DNA from: Affinirhizobium straminoryzae
Lineage (GTDB): Bacteria > Pseudomonadota > Alphaproteobacteria > Rhizobiales > Rhizobiaceae
DNA length: 43,454 bases
Direction of reading: 5' to 3'
NCBI RefSeq assembly: GCF_007004135.1
Contig: NZ_VJMG01000039.1
Coordinates: forward strand, 1-43,454
A program made the position numbers and the translations under genes. Of this stretch, positions 17,323-25,821 are shown piece after piece. Position 1 is the first letter of the stretch, and each line of letters opens with the position of its first letter. The notes beneath the pieces are model-generated. The model ran no database searches. It had not been told where the DNA came from and saw only the letters and a program-made list of their open reading frames with translations.

Positions 17323-18810
17323 ATGAGAAAATTTGCCGCTCTCGCTCTTGCAGCGTCAATGCTACTGCCCATCACCGCTGCAATCGCAGAGGCTGCCAAC
17401 CTGACTGTCGGGCGCGGCGCCTCCACCACCGCCATGGATCCCGGCTTCCTCAAGGAAAGCGCGACGATCGTCGATAACATCTTCGACACGCTCGTCATGC
17501 GCGACAAGGAGATGAAACTTGTTCCGGGCCTCGCCACGTCCTGGACCGCCATCGACGACACCACCTGGGAATTCAAGCTGCGTCCCAACGTGAAGTTCCA
17601 CAATGGCGAGGTGATGGATGCAGAGGCCGTCAAGTTCACCATCGATCGCGTTCTCGATCCGGCCGCAAAGTCACCGACCGTCTCCTATATCCGCACGATC
17701 GACAGCGTCTCTGTCGTCGATCCGCTGACGGTCCGCATCAAGACGAAGGGTCCCGATCCGCTCCTGCCAACCCGCATGAGCCGCTATCCGGCCTATATCG
17801 TTCCGCCGAAATACGTGAAGGAAGTCGGCAATGACGTCTTCGCCCGCAAGCCGGTCGGCACAGGCCCCTACAAGTTCGTTGAATTCATCCCGGACCAGCA
17901 TGTCATCCTGGAAGCCAACAAGGACTACTGGCGCGGCGCCCCTTCGATCGACAAGGTCACATGGCGTGCCATTCCAGACGGCACCGCCCGCATCACGGCG
18001 CTTCTGACCGGCGAAGTCGATCTGATCGAGAACGTGCCGGTCGATATCGCACCGATGGTCAAGGCAAGCCCGGATGCCGATCTCGTGCAGGTCAAGAACG
18101 GTGGCCTCACCATCTATCTCGGCTTGGTGATGAGCGAGAAGCCGCTGGATAACGTCAAGGTCCGCCAGGCGCTCAACATGGCGATCGACCGCCAGTCGAT
18201 CGTGACCAACATCCTGCAGGGCATGGCCTCGCCGCGCGGCACGCAGGTCGGTGCCGCCGACTTCGGTTACAAGGATGTGCCGGTTACCCCGTATGATCCG
18301 AAGAAGGCAAAGGCGCTGCTTGCAGAAGCAGGCTTCCCGAACGGCTTCTCGATCAAGGTGCAGTCGACCCACCGCTACATGAAGGACAGTGAGGTGGCCC
18401 AGGCGATTGCCCAGCAATTCGGCGATATCGGCGTCAAGGTCGATCAGGAAGTCCTCGACTGGTCCGTCTATACGCAGCAGGTTCCGCGCAAGGGACCGAT
18501 CTTCATGCTCGGCTGGGGCTCCACCCAGACGCTGGATGCCGACGCTGCGGTCTATGCCATCTTCAAGACCGGCGAACCCTACTCCACGGCCTCCATTCCG
18601 GCATTGGACAAGCTGCTCGATGAAAGCCGCTCGATCGTGGACCCGACCAAGCGGGCGGCAGTTTTCAACCAGATCCAGGATCTGGCCGTCGAACAGGTGC
18701 CCGTCATCCCGCTCTACCAGGAAGATGCGCTTTACGCCAAGGCGAAATCGGTGACTTTCGAGGGCCGTCCGGACGCGCGTATCCCGATCTTCGACATCAA
18801 GAAGCAGTAA
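17323..18810 (+). CDS. ABC transporter substrate-binding protein, family 5
   Basis: 495-residue periplasmic binding protein with a Sec signal peptide (MRKFAALALAASMLLPITAA, probable cleavage after AEA). Family 5 marks include DNIFDTLVMRD, FKLRPNVKFHNGEVMDAEAVKFT, PVGTGPYKFVEF and VRQALNMAIDR. The ATG has a GAGGAAG ribosome site. It is the first gene of a six-gene operon with two permeases, an M20-like protein, an OCD-family protein and a rhodanese. Since the partner ATPase is encoded in a separate unit at 25822-27666, the ligand is probably the same compound degraded by the enzymes of both units. Peptide-like or cyclic amino-acid derivatives are plausible. Confidence 0.95.
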   Translation: MRKFAALALAASMLLPITAAIAEAANLTVGRGASTTAMDPGFLKESATIVDNIFDTLVMRDKEMKLVPGLATSWTAIDDTTWEFKLRPNVKFHNGEVMDAEAVKFTIDRVLDPAAKSPTVSYIRTIDSVSVVDPLTVRIKTKGPDPLLPTRMSRYPAYIVPPKYVKEVGNDVFARKPVGTGPYKFVEFIPDQHVILEANKDYWRGAPSIDKVTWRAIPDGTARITALLTGEVDLIENVPVDIAPMVKASPDADLVQVKNGGLTIYLGLVMSEKPLDNVKVRQALNMAIDRQSIVTNILQGMASPRGTQVGAADFGYKDVPVTPYDPKKAKALLAEAGFPNGFSIKVQSTHRYMKDSEVAQAIAQQFGDIGVKVDQEVLDWSVYTQQVPRKGPIFMLGWGSTQTLDADAAVYAIFKTGEPYSTASIPALDKLLDESRSIVDPTKRAAVFNQIQDLAVEQVPVIPLYQEDALYAKAKSVTFEGRPDARIPIFDIKKQ

Positions 18811-18817
18811 GGTCAGC

Positions 18818-19657
18818 ATGACACGGTTCTGGAATGTCAGGGAAAACGCGGACGCCCTGTTCGCCGGGTTCCTGCTGGTAACGGTTCTGGCGCTCTGCGT
18901 CCTCGTGCCACTGCTGTGGCCGATCGATCCGGTGCGCGGCACCCTTACCGCGACATTCAAGCCACCACTCTCCGTCATCGGCGGAGAGTGGCATCCGCTG
19001 GGAACTGACCAGCTCGGGCGAGACCTTTTCGCCCGGCTGGGACTTGGCACGGCGATATCGCTGTCCATCGTTCTCGCCGCCTCTGCCATCTCGGTGGTGC
19101 TTGGCACGACACTCGGCATGATCGCCGGTTATTACCGCGGCTGGTTCGACATCATCATCATGCGCGCCGTCGACGTCCAGCTTGCCATTCCGTTCATTCT
19201 CCTCATCCTGCTGATCGTTGCCGTCATCGGCCCCAGCATGGGCAATCTGGTTGTCGTGCTCGGCGTCACCGGCTGGGCGGTCTTTGCCCGTGTCGCGCGG
19301 GCAAAGACGCTCGAAATCCGCGAGCTGGAATATATCGACGCCTCACGCTCCATCGGCCTGTCGGACATGGTCATCATCTTTCGCCATGTCCTGCCCAACA
19401 TCGTCGGGCCGATCACGGTCCTGATGACACTCGACCTGCCGCGGCTGATCATTCTGGAAGCCTCCGTCGGCTTTCTCGGGCTGGGCGTGCGGCCGCCGAC
19501 CCCGACGCTTGGCAACCTGATCGGTGAAGGCCGCGCCTTTATCCTGCTCGCCAACTGGCTGGTTCTCTACCCGGGCCTCGTCATCGGCGCGCTGGTGATT
19601 GGCTGCAACCTCATCGGCGACTGGCTCGTGCGGCGTGCCGACAGCAGGAATACGTAA
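18818..19657 (+). CDS. ABC transporter permease, DppC type
   Basis: 279-residue inner-membrane permease. One N-terminal membrane helix is followed by the family sequence LGTDQLGRDLFARLGLGTAIS, four more hydrophobic segments, and the coupling loop RSIGLSDMVIIFRHVLPNIVGP. VGFLGLGVRPPTPTLG near the end is typical. It starts 7 bp after the binding-protein stop. Here the C-type permease precedes the B-type, the reverse of the order in the first operon of this window, so the two transporters are not recent duplicates of one block. Confidence 0.95.
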   Translation: MTRFWNVRENADALFAGFLLVTVLALCVLVPLLWPIDPVRGTLTATFKPPLSVIGGEWHPLGTDQLGRDLFARLGLGTAISLSIVLAASAISVVLGTTLGMIAGYYRGWFDIIIMRAVDVQLAIPFILLILLIVAVIGPSMGNLVVVLGVTGWAVFARVARAKTLEIRELEYIDASRSIGLSDMVIIFRHVLPNIVGPITVLMTLDLPRLIILEASVGFLGLGVRPPTPTLGNLIGEGRAFILLANWLVLYPGLVIGALVIGCNLIGDWLVRRADSRNT

Positions 19658-19660
19658 GCC

Positions 19661-20581
19661 ATGAAGACCCTGAGCTTCATCACCGGACGCGCACTGCAAG
19701 GCCTTGTCGTCATGTTTGGCGTCTCGGCCATCGTCTTCTTCGCCCTGTTTCTGACCGGCGATCCGGCGGCGATGATGATGTCGCCGGACGCTTCGCGCGC
19801 AGAACTCGAAGCCTTCCGTCAGGCGATGGGATTCAACGATCCAATCTGGGTCCAGTATGGCCGCTTTCTGGCAAGCGCTTTAACCGGCGAACTGGGAACC
19901 TCCTTGCGCTTCCAGCGTCCCGCGCTCGGCCTTTTGATCGAACGCCTGCCGGCGACAGCCCTTCTGGCCATGACGGCGCTGCTGTGGAGCTCGCTGCTGG
20001 GGTTCGTGCTCGGCACCATCGCGGCCATTCGCAAGAACAGCGCCATTGATTTTGCCATCCGCATCATCTCGCTGCTCGGCCAGGCCATTCCCGTCTTCTG
20101 GCTGGCATTGCTGCTGATCATCTTCTTCTCGCTGAAACTGCGCTGGTTGCCGTCGAGTGGCATCGGCTCGGCTGCGCACCTCATCATGCCGTCGATCGCG
20201 CTCGGCGCCTATTATCTCAGCGCCATCACCCGCTTGGTCAGGGCGAGCCTGATCGAGGTTCTGGGAGAAAATTACATCCGCACCGCGCGCGCCAAGGGCA
20301 TTTCGTCGTGGCGGATCATCGTGCACCATGCGCTGCGCAACGCGCTGATCCCGGTCATCACCGTCCAGGGCATGTATTTTGCCTCGCTGCTGGGGGGCGC
20401 TCTGGTGACGGAGATGATTTTTGCCTGGCCTGGCATTGGGCGTCTTGCCGTCGAAGCGATCCAGAACCGTGACTTCCCCGTCGTGCAGGCCGTCGTCTTG
20501 TTTGCTGCCGCCGTCTTCGTCATCGTCAACTTTCTCGTTGATCTCGCCTATGTCTGGCTGAACCCGAGGATCAGGCTGTGA
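19661..20581 (+). CDS. ABC transporter permease, DppB type
   Basis: 306-residue inner-membrane permease of the DppB family. The N-terminal FITGRALQGLVVMFGVSAIVF helix is followed by LTGDPAA and the periplasmic MGFNDPIWVQYGRFL. Further features are QAIPVFWLALLLIIFFS, the coupling loop RAKGISSWRIIVHHALRN and the C-terminal IFAWPGIGRLAVEAI. It starts 3 bp after the DppC-type stop, and its own stop overlaps the next GTG (GTGA). It pairs with the preceding permease to form the membrane channel. Confidence 0.95.
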   Translation: MKTLSFITGRALQGLVVMFGVSAIVFFALFLTGDPAAMMMSPDASRAELEAFRQAMGFNDPIWVQYGRFLASALTGELGTSLRFQRPALGLLIERLPATALLAMTALLWSSLLGFVLGTIAAIRKNSAIDFAIRIISLLGQAIPVFWLALLLIIFFSLKLRWLPSSGIGSAAHLIMPSIALGAYYLSAITRLVRASLIEVLGENYIRTARAKGISSWRIIVHHALRNALIPVITVQGMYFASLLGGALVTEMIFAWPGIGRLAVEAIQNRDFPVVQAVVLFAAAVFVIVNFLVDLAYVWLNPRIRL

Positions 20582-21927
20582 TTTCAGACGCGACATTCGA
20601 GGCCGCCCTCGACCTGACAAGCCAATGGTGCGCCATTCCGTCGGTCAGGGGGGATGAAAAGCAGCTGCGCCGTCAGGCCGACGCCGTCACCGACTGGTTG
20701 AAGACGGAGCTCGGCGCATCGATTGTCTCCGCAGCATCCTCGCGCGGTCGCCCGCCGGTGCTTCACGCCCGCCTGGATGTCGGGTCACCGCTGACTGTCA
20801 TCCTCTACAACATGTATGATGTAATGCCGGCCACGCCGGAGGGCTGGTCCGTCGATCCGTTCCAAGGCGGCATCGTCGCTTTCGACGGCATCGGCGAAAG
20901 TTTCGTCGCCCGTGGCGCGGAAAACAACAAGGGGCCTCTCGCCGGCATGCTGCATGCCATCAAGGCGCTGCTGGATAGAGGCAAGCTGCGCGTCAACGTC
21001 GAAATCCTTGTCGATGGCGAGGAAGAAAGCGGCAGCGGCGCGATGCGTGACTATCTCGCCGATCCTGACTGCCCCGTCCGCACAAGCGCCTCCGCCATCT
21101 TCCCGTCCTTCTGCGAATATGGCGGCGGGGCGCCGCGCGTTTATCTGGGCTTTTCGGGCATTGCCAAGGGCGAAGTGCGCGTCGATGGCGGCCCGTGGGG
21201 CGGCCCGAAGGCGGCCATCCATTCCAGCAATGCACCCTGGATCGCCAACCCCGTGAGCCGCCTGCTCGAGGCCTTGTCCCTGATTGGCAAGCCGCCAACC
21301 GGGGAACTGGCGAAAATTGCCCTTGATGACGAAGCGATCGGCATCGTCACCACACTGGCGAGGACCTTTGATCCGGTGGCAGAACTGCGCTTTCGCAACA
21401 CGGAAGCCTTGTCGCTGGACGGCAGTGCGCAAGTGCTGCTCGAGCATGTGCTGTCTACGGCATCGTTTAACCTGTCGAGCCTGGAAAGCCTGCCCTTGCG
21501 TGCAGACGGCGTCATCCCCCATGGCGCCCGCGCAAGCTTCGAACTGCGCACGCCACCATCGCTGGACCCCGCCGATTTTCTCGCCGACTACCGCCGGAGG
21601 CTGGGTGCCGTCCCTGGCGCGGTTCTCAATGTCGCCGACAGCTATCCGGGCTTTCGCTTTGCCGCCGATGCGCCAGGGGTTGCGGCACTTCTGAAAAGCT
21701 ACGAGACGACGGCGAATTCCGCGCCGCAGATCTGGCCCTGGGCGATCGGTGCTGCGCCTGCCTATGCCTTTGCGCCGCACGCCCAATCCTTTTTGCTCGC
21801 GGGTGCCGGCCGCGGCGGCAATGCGCACGGGATCGACGAATTCATGACGCTCGAAGGCTTTCGCCGCTTCATGCAGTCGATCGCGACTTGGCTCGACCTC
21901 ATGGGCCGCGAGGCTGAGGCCGCATGA
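20578..21927 (+). CDS. M20-family metallohydrolase-like protein with altered metal ligands
   Basis: 449 residues, the M20 (ArgE/DapE/CPG2) fold by overall pattern. The catalytic-metal motif normally written GHxD reads YNMYDVMP at 77-84, so the His ligand is Met79 while Asp81 is kept. The bridging-Asp motif GAxDDKG reads GAENNKG, so Asp is Asn116. The catalytic glutamates remain in DGEEESGSG, and the last His is in NAHGIDEF (His417). A normal two-metal site is unlikely; it may bind one metal or act non-hydrolytically. M20 relatives cleave peptide, N-acyl or N-carbamoyl bonds, the last fitting HyuAB chemistry. GTG start, coupled to the permease. Confidence 0.85.
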   Translation: MISDATFEAALDLTSQWCAIPSVRGDEKQLRRQADAVTDWLKTELGASIVSAASSRGRPPVLHARLDVGSPLTVILYNMYDVMPATPEGWSVDPFQGGIVAFDGIGESFVARGAENNKGPLAGMLHAIKALLDRGKLRVNVEILVDGEEESGSGAMRDYLADPDCPVRTSASAIFPSFCEYGGGAPRVYLGFSGIAKGEVRVDGGPWGGPKAAIHSSNAPWIANPVSRLLEALSLIGKPPTGELAKIALDDEAIGIVTTLARTFDPVAELRFRNTEALSLDGSAQVLLEHVLSTASFNLSSLESLPLRADGVIPHGARASFELRTPPSLDPADFLADYRRRLGAVPGAVLNVADSYPGFRFAADAPGVAALLKSYETTANSAPQIWPWAIGAAPAYAFAPHAQSFLLAGAGRGGNAHGIDEFMTLEGFRRFMQSIATWLDLMGREAEAA

Positions 21928-22910
21928 GCACGATCCGGCATCTCTCTCGCGACGATGCCATCAAGGCCGGCGCTCTCGATTGGGCGGCGGCACTCGAGGA
22001 CGTGCGCGCGACGATCCGGCTCCTGCGCGACGGCAAGGCGGGCATGGTTGCCGAAAGCGTCATGCCGCTCGGGGCCGACCCGCGCAACAAGGCCTATGGC
22101 CTGCCCGCCTTCGTCGGCGGCGCGTATGACGCGGCGGGCCTCAAATGGACCGTGCACCGGGCCGAACCGATCGGCGATCTGCCGAGTATCAGCAGCACGA
22201 CCATCATCAACCGCCTTGCCGATGGGGCACCCATCGGGAGCGTCGAGAGCGCCCTTCTCACCCGCATGCGCACAGCCGCCGTGTCGGCTGCGGCGATACG
22301 TGCGTTGAAGCCCGGCGGCCTACGCTCCGCTGCGCTTCTCGGGGCCGGTGCTCACGCGCAGACGCATCTCGACATGCTGTTCTCGCTGTTTCCGAAGATC
22401 GAGACGATCCACCTCTGGAACCGCACGCCGGCGCATCTCGACAGGTTGATCGGCAAGGCCAGTTCCCCCTCAGCAACCCGGCTCTTGCCCCACGCCGATC
22501 TCGCCGAGGCCGTCGCAGACGCCGATGTCATCATCTGCTGCACATCGGCGCCTCAACCGTTCATCGGCCCGTCAGTAGTCAAGCCCGGCAGGCTGATCAT
22601 GCAGGTCGGTTTCCACGAAGTGATGTTCGAGACCATCGCGGCGACCGATATCGTCACCGTCGATCTCTGGGGTGATTTTGCGGAAAAGAGCGCCAAGAGC
22701 CTTTTCCAGATGTATCGCGCCGGCCAATTTCCGGCCGAGCGCGTGGCGGCGGACCTTCCAGCCATTCTCCTGGATGGCTGGAAGCCACCGGCGGATGCAT
22801 CGCTCTATTTTTCGAGCTTCGGGCTCAACGTCTTCGACATCGCCTTTGCAGCCCGCATCCTCAGACATGCGCAGGCCCTGAACATCGGAACGCTGCTGCC
22901 CTCCATTTGA
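21924..22910 (+). CDS. Ornithine cyclodeaminase/mu-crystallin family protein
   Basis: 328-residue cytoplasmic NAD(P)-dependent protein. The conserved GLKW lysine region is near residue 70, TRMRTAAVSAAAIRAL near residues 112-127 and the Rossmann motif LLGAGAHAQTH near residue 138. Relatives include ornithine cyclodeaminase, alanine dehydrogenase and imine (ketimine) reductases. A reductase for a cyclic imine or sulfur-containing ketimine would fit the surrounding sulfur and ring-opening enzymes, but this is inference. The ATG overlaps the upstream stop as ATGA. The gene is followed after 25 bp by the rhodanese. Confidence 0.9.
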   Translation: MSTIRHLSRDDAIKAGALDWAAALEDVRATIRLLRDGKAGMVAESVMPLGADPRNKAYGLPAFVGGAYDAAGLKWTVHRAEPIGDLPSISSTTIINRLADGAPIGSVESALLTRMRTAAVSAAAIRALKPGGLRSAALLGAGAHAQTHLDMLFSLFPKIETIHLWNRTPAHLDRLIGKASSPSATRLLPHADLAEAVADADVIICCTSAPQPFIGPSVVKPGRLIMQVGFHEVMFETIAATDIVTVDLWGDFAEKSAKSLFQMYRAGQFPAERVAADLPAILLDGWKPPADASLYFSSFGLNVFDIAFAARILRHAQALNIGTLLPSI

Positions 22911-22935
22911 TCAATGCCCATACAAGGAAACGGCC

Positions 22936-23745
22936 ATGCTCATCACTGCCGCCGAACTCATCAGCAAGCTGCCGGAAGGCCGGCTGGTTCCTGTCGATGT
23001 CCGCCCGGAAACCGCCTGGCGCGACGCCAGCATTCCCGGCGCGGTAAGCCTCAATGTCTATGACTATTTCATTCCCGAAAGCGACGAAGCGGGCATTGCC
23101 GGCATGGCCGCTGGCGCACGCGAGGCTTTTGATCGTCTCGGTCTGGGCAAGGATCGCGTGCCGGTCTTTTTCGAGGAGCAGACGGGAATGATCTCGCCGC
23201 GCGGCCTGTGGTTCTACGAACTGGTCGGGCTCGAAGGCGGTCTCATCCTGGATGGCGGCATCGAGGCCTGGAAAGCGGCGGGCGGCGATATCGCTCCGGG
23301 TGCGGGCTTACCGGATGCCATCCGGCAATCGGACGGCGATGTCGCCTTTCATCGTGAACTGGCCGCCTCCACCGAAGAGGTTCTCCGGCATGAAGCCGAC
23401 ATCTTCGACGTGCGCCGCCGCACGGAATTCGAAGGCACCTTCCTGCATCCCTGCTGCGCCCGTGCCGGCCGCATCCCGCATTCGCATTTCGCCTTCTACG
23501 AAGACATGCTGCGGGACGGGAAATACCGTCCCGCCGACGAGATCCGCGAGATCGCCGAAAGGGCCGGCCTGTCACCGGATCGCGAGATCATCACCTATTG
23601 CCACCGCGGCGCCCGTGCGGCGACGGCGCTTTACGGCCTGAAGCTGGCAGGCTTCGACAGGGTGAAGATCTATGTCGGCTCCTGGCACGAATGGGCCGGC
23701 AATGCGGCCCTGCCCCTGGAAATCGGGCCGGCCGAGGAAGTCTAG
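22936..23745 (+). CDS. Two-domain rhodanese-like sulfurtransferase
   Basis: 269 residues with two rhodanese domains, the layout of thiosulfate or 3-mercaptopyruvate sulfurtransferases. The N-terminal domain (VDVRPETAWRD, then SLNVYDYFIP) has no catalytic cysteine; FFEEQTG stands in the loop position. The C-terminal domain holds the active loop CHRGAR with Cys222 and ends with GSWHEWAGN. It moves sulfane sulfur from a donor to cyanide, thiols or a protein acceptor, so the pathway probably releases reduced sulfur. It is the last gene of the + strand operon. Its TAG directly abuts the TAG of the convergent flavoenzyme gene, leaving no intergenic DNA. Confidence 0.92.
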   Translation: MLITAAELISKLPEGRLVPVDVRPETAWRDASIPGAVSLNVYDYFIPESDEAGIAGMAAGAREAFDRLGLGKDRVPVFFEEQTGMISPRGLWFYELVGLEGGLILDGGIEAWKAAGGDIAPGAGLPDAIRQSDGDVAFHRELAASTEEVLRHEADIFDVRRRTEFEGTFLHPCCARAGRIPHSHFAFYEDMLRDGKYRPADEIREIAERAGLSPDREIITYCHRGARAATALYGLKLAGFDRVKIYVGSWHEWAGNAALPLEIGPAEEV

Positions 23746-25095
23746 CTAGAGCCAGCTTTGGATCTCGATCGGGCTGCCATCGCTGAAACGTGAGAAGCGG
23801 AACGGCGTCGGATCGACGCAGGGCGTTCGGTCCGTCACGATCTCGGACAAGAGGCGCCCCGCCCCCGGACCGATGCCGAAACCATGGCCGGAGAAGCCGG
23901 TGCTGATCACAAGGCCCGGCAACGCCTCAACCTTCGAGATCACAGGGATCACATCCGGCATGGTATCGATCATGCCGCCCCATTTCTGCAGGATCGGCAC
24001 GTCGCGAAAGGCCGGGATGCCGACCTTCAGATGGGCTTCGACCCGTGCCAGCAGGTCCAGATCCGGCGTCGGATCGAGCACCCGGATCGTCTCGTAAATG
24101 CTCTCTTTGTCCAGACCGCGATGGCGGTATTCGACCAGCTCGTCGAAAAACGGCCTGCCGAAGCGCAGTTTCAGCGATTTCCGTTCCAGCCGGAAGGCTG
24201 GCATGAACTGCCTGAAGAAGCGAAAACTGTCCGGCACGATATCGGCGAGGCTGGTGGCCGAGGACGCGACGGTGAAACCACCATCGAGCCGCTTGCGGAT
24301 GGCGAAATCCGAAAAGCCCATTGTCGTCTCGATCCCTGCATCGACAGGTGCCGTCCGCAAGACGGAAGAAAGAACTTTCAACTGCGGCAGGCGCACCCCA
24401 TGCCGCGAGAGGAAATGCGAAGACCAGGCACCGCCGGCAACGATCACCGTCGAGGCTCGTATGCGGCCCTTCTCGGTCACTACGCCGGAAACCCTGCCCG
24501 CTTCGATATCGAGACCACGCACGGCGCATTGCTGAAGAAGGATGGCGCCTGCCGCCTGCGCTGCGCAGGCGATGGCGGGTGCGGCAAGCTGTGGCTCGGC
24601 CCCTGCATCTTCCAGCACGTGGAGGCCGCCTAACACCGTGCGGTTCAGATCCCGCACGAAGCCCGCGACCTGCGCAGGATCGAGGATTCGCGCATCAATG
24701 CCGAATCCGCGTGCAGCCAGCGCCCAGCGCTGATGGCGATCGCGCGCCTCGGGCGTCTTTGCGGCATAGACGATCCCGCGCCTGCGATAGCCCACATCCA
24801 CCCCGGTTTCCTGGCGCAACGTGTCCCAGATGGCGTGGGACTGCAGCATCAGCGGCAGCTCGCGCAGGTCGCGGCCGGCAAGCCTCACCCAGCCCCAATT
24901 GCGGCCGGACTGTTCGCCGCCGATCTCGCCCTTTTCGAGAAGGGCAACGCGAATTCCTTGCCGGGCGAGAAAGAAGGCGGCGGAAACGCCGATGATGCCG
25001 CCACCGACGATCGCCACATCGACCACATTGGGATGCGTTTCGGAATCAGCGACGGGGGTCATGGCCGGGCCGCGATGAAGGAGGGGAGCGTTCAT
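23746..25095 (-). CDS. FAD-dependent amino-acid-oxidase-type (DAO) oxidoreductase
   Basis: 449-residue flavoprotein of the DAO family (D-amino acid oxidase, glycine and sarcosine oxidase, D-amino acid dehydrogenase). The FAD-binding motif VAIVGGGIIGVSAAFFLARQG lies near residues 25-45, followed by GEQSGRNWGWVR and the C-terminal GFSGHGFGIGPGAG. It would oxidise an amine or D-amino acid and pass electrons to oxygen or a quinone. The ATG at 25095 lies one base beyond the SDR stop; a longer frame to 25140 runs into that gene. It is the last gene of the minus-strand unit that encodes the transporter ATPase, so a role in degrading the imported compound is likely. Confidence 0.9.
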   Translation of the reverse strand: MNAPLLHRGPAMTPVADSETHPNVVDVAIVGGGIIGVSAAFFLARQGIRVALLEKGEIGGEQSGRNWGWVRLAGRDLRELPLMLQSHAIWDTLRQETGVDVGYRRRGIVYAAKTPEARDRHQRWALAARGFGIDARILDPAQVAGFVRDLNRTVLGGLHVLEDAGAEPQLAAPAIACAAQAAGAILLQQCAVRGLDIEAGRVSGVVTEKGRIRASTVIVAGGAWSSHFLSRHGVRLPQLKVLSSVLRTAPVDAGIETTMGFSDFAIRKRLDGGFTVASSATSLADIVPDSFRFFRQFMPAFRLERKSLKLRFGRPFFDELVEYRHRGLDKESIYETIRVLDPTPDLDLLARVEAHLKVGIPAFRDVPILQKWGGMIDTMPDVIPVISKVEALPGLVISTGFSGHGFGIGPGAGRLLSEIVTDRTPCVDPTPFRFSRFSDGSPIEIQSWL

Positions 25096-25096
25096 G

Positions 25097-25798
25097 TCAG
25101 TAGCAGTCTTCCACGCTGAAATGCACCGGAATTTCGGCAATGCTCGCTGTCCTGGGAAGTTCGAGGACCATATGAACGATCCGGGCTAGATCTTCCGGTT
25201 GGGTCAATTCCGTGCTGTCGCGATTGGCGAGGGCATTTCCCATGTCGGTCGCGACAAAGCTCGGACAGATGATCGTCGAGCGAACACCGCTATCCTTGCC
25301 GCACTGGCGAAGGCCATGCCCCAAGGCGACCGCTGCAAATTTCGACATGGCATAGAGGCCGGAGCCGGCGGATTTGACCCGCTTGCCGGAGAGAGACGCG
25401 ACCGTCACCACGCGACCGGCGGCTGCCTTTTCCAGATGCGGCCAGGCGCGTTGAGAAAGCCGCATCGGCGATTTGACATTGACGTTGAAGATCAGGTCGA
25501 AGTCGGCGTCTTCTGCTTCCAGCACGGATTTCGGGATCATCATGCCCGCATTGTGCACCAGTCCATCCAGCCTGCCGAAATGGCTGATCGTCTGATCCAC
25601 CCAGGTCCGCTCGCTTTGCGGATCAAGCGCATCGAAACGGCAGACCAAGGCACTCGGGTTGCCGGCAAAGACGGAGGCTTCGGGCGTGCGCACCCCAAGG
25701 CTCACGGCCCAGCCTTCGGCAAGAAGCTTTTCCGCGATGGCAGCGCCGATCCCGCGCGAGGCGCCGCTGATCATCGCAACCCGGTTCTGCGTCGACAT
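25097..25798 (-). CDS. SDR family oxidoreductase
   Basis: 233-residue classical short-chain dehydrogenase. Motifs are ISGASRGIGAAIA (cofactor) near residues 10-22, VHNAGMMIPKS in place of NNAG, VASLSG with the catalytic serine and YAMSK for the YxxxK pair. The chosen ATG at 25798 has the ribosome site AAAGGA about 9 nt upstream; an ATG at 25822 that overlaps the ATPase stop is the alternative. It lies in one unit between the fused ATPase and the DAO-type flavoenzyme, so it probably acts on an alcohol or carbonyl intermediate of the same pathway. Confidence 0.9.
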   Translation of the reverse strand: MSTQNRVAMISGASRGIGAAIAEKLLAEGWAVSLGVRTPEASVFAGNPSALVCRFDALDPQSERTWVDQTISHFGRLDGLVHNAGMMIPKSVLEAEDADFDLIFNVNVKSPMRLSQRAWPHLEKAAAGRVVTVASLSGKRVKSAGSGLYAMSKFAAVALGHGLRQCGKDSGVRSTIICPSFVATDMGNALANRDSTELTQPEDLARIVHMVLELPRTASIAEIPVHFSVEDCY

Positions 25799-25821
25799 GT
25801 CTCTATTTCCTTTCCCAAGCA

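Noticed and set aside
17671..19119. 482-codon open frame on the minus strand
   Set aside because: Antisense to the binding protein and permease; no motifs and no ribosome site.
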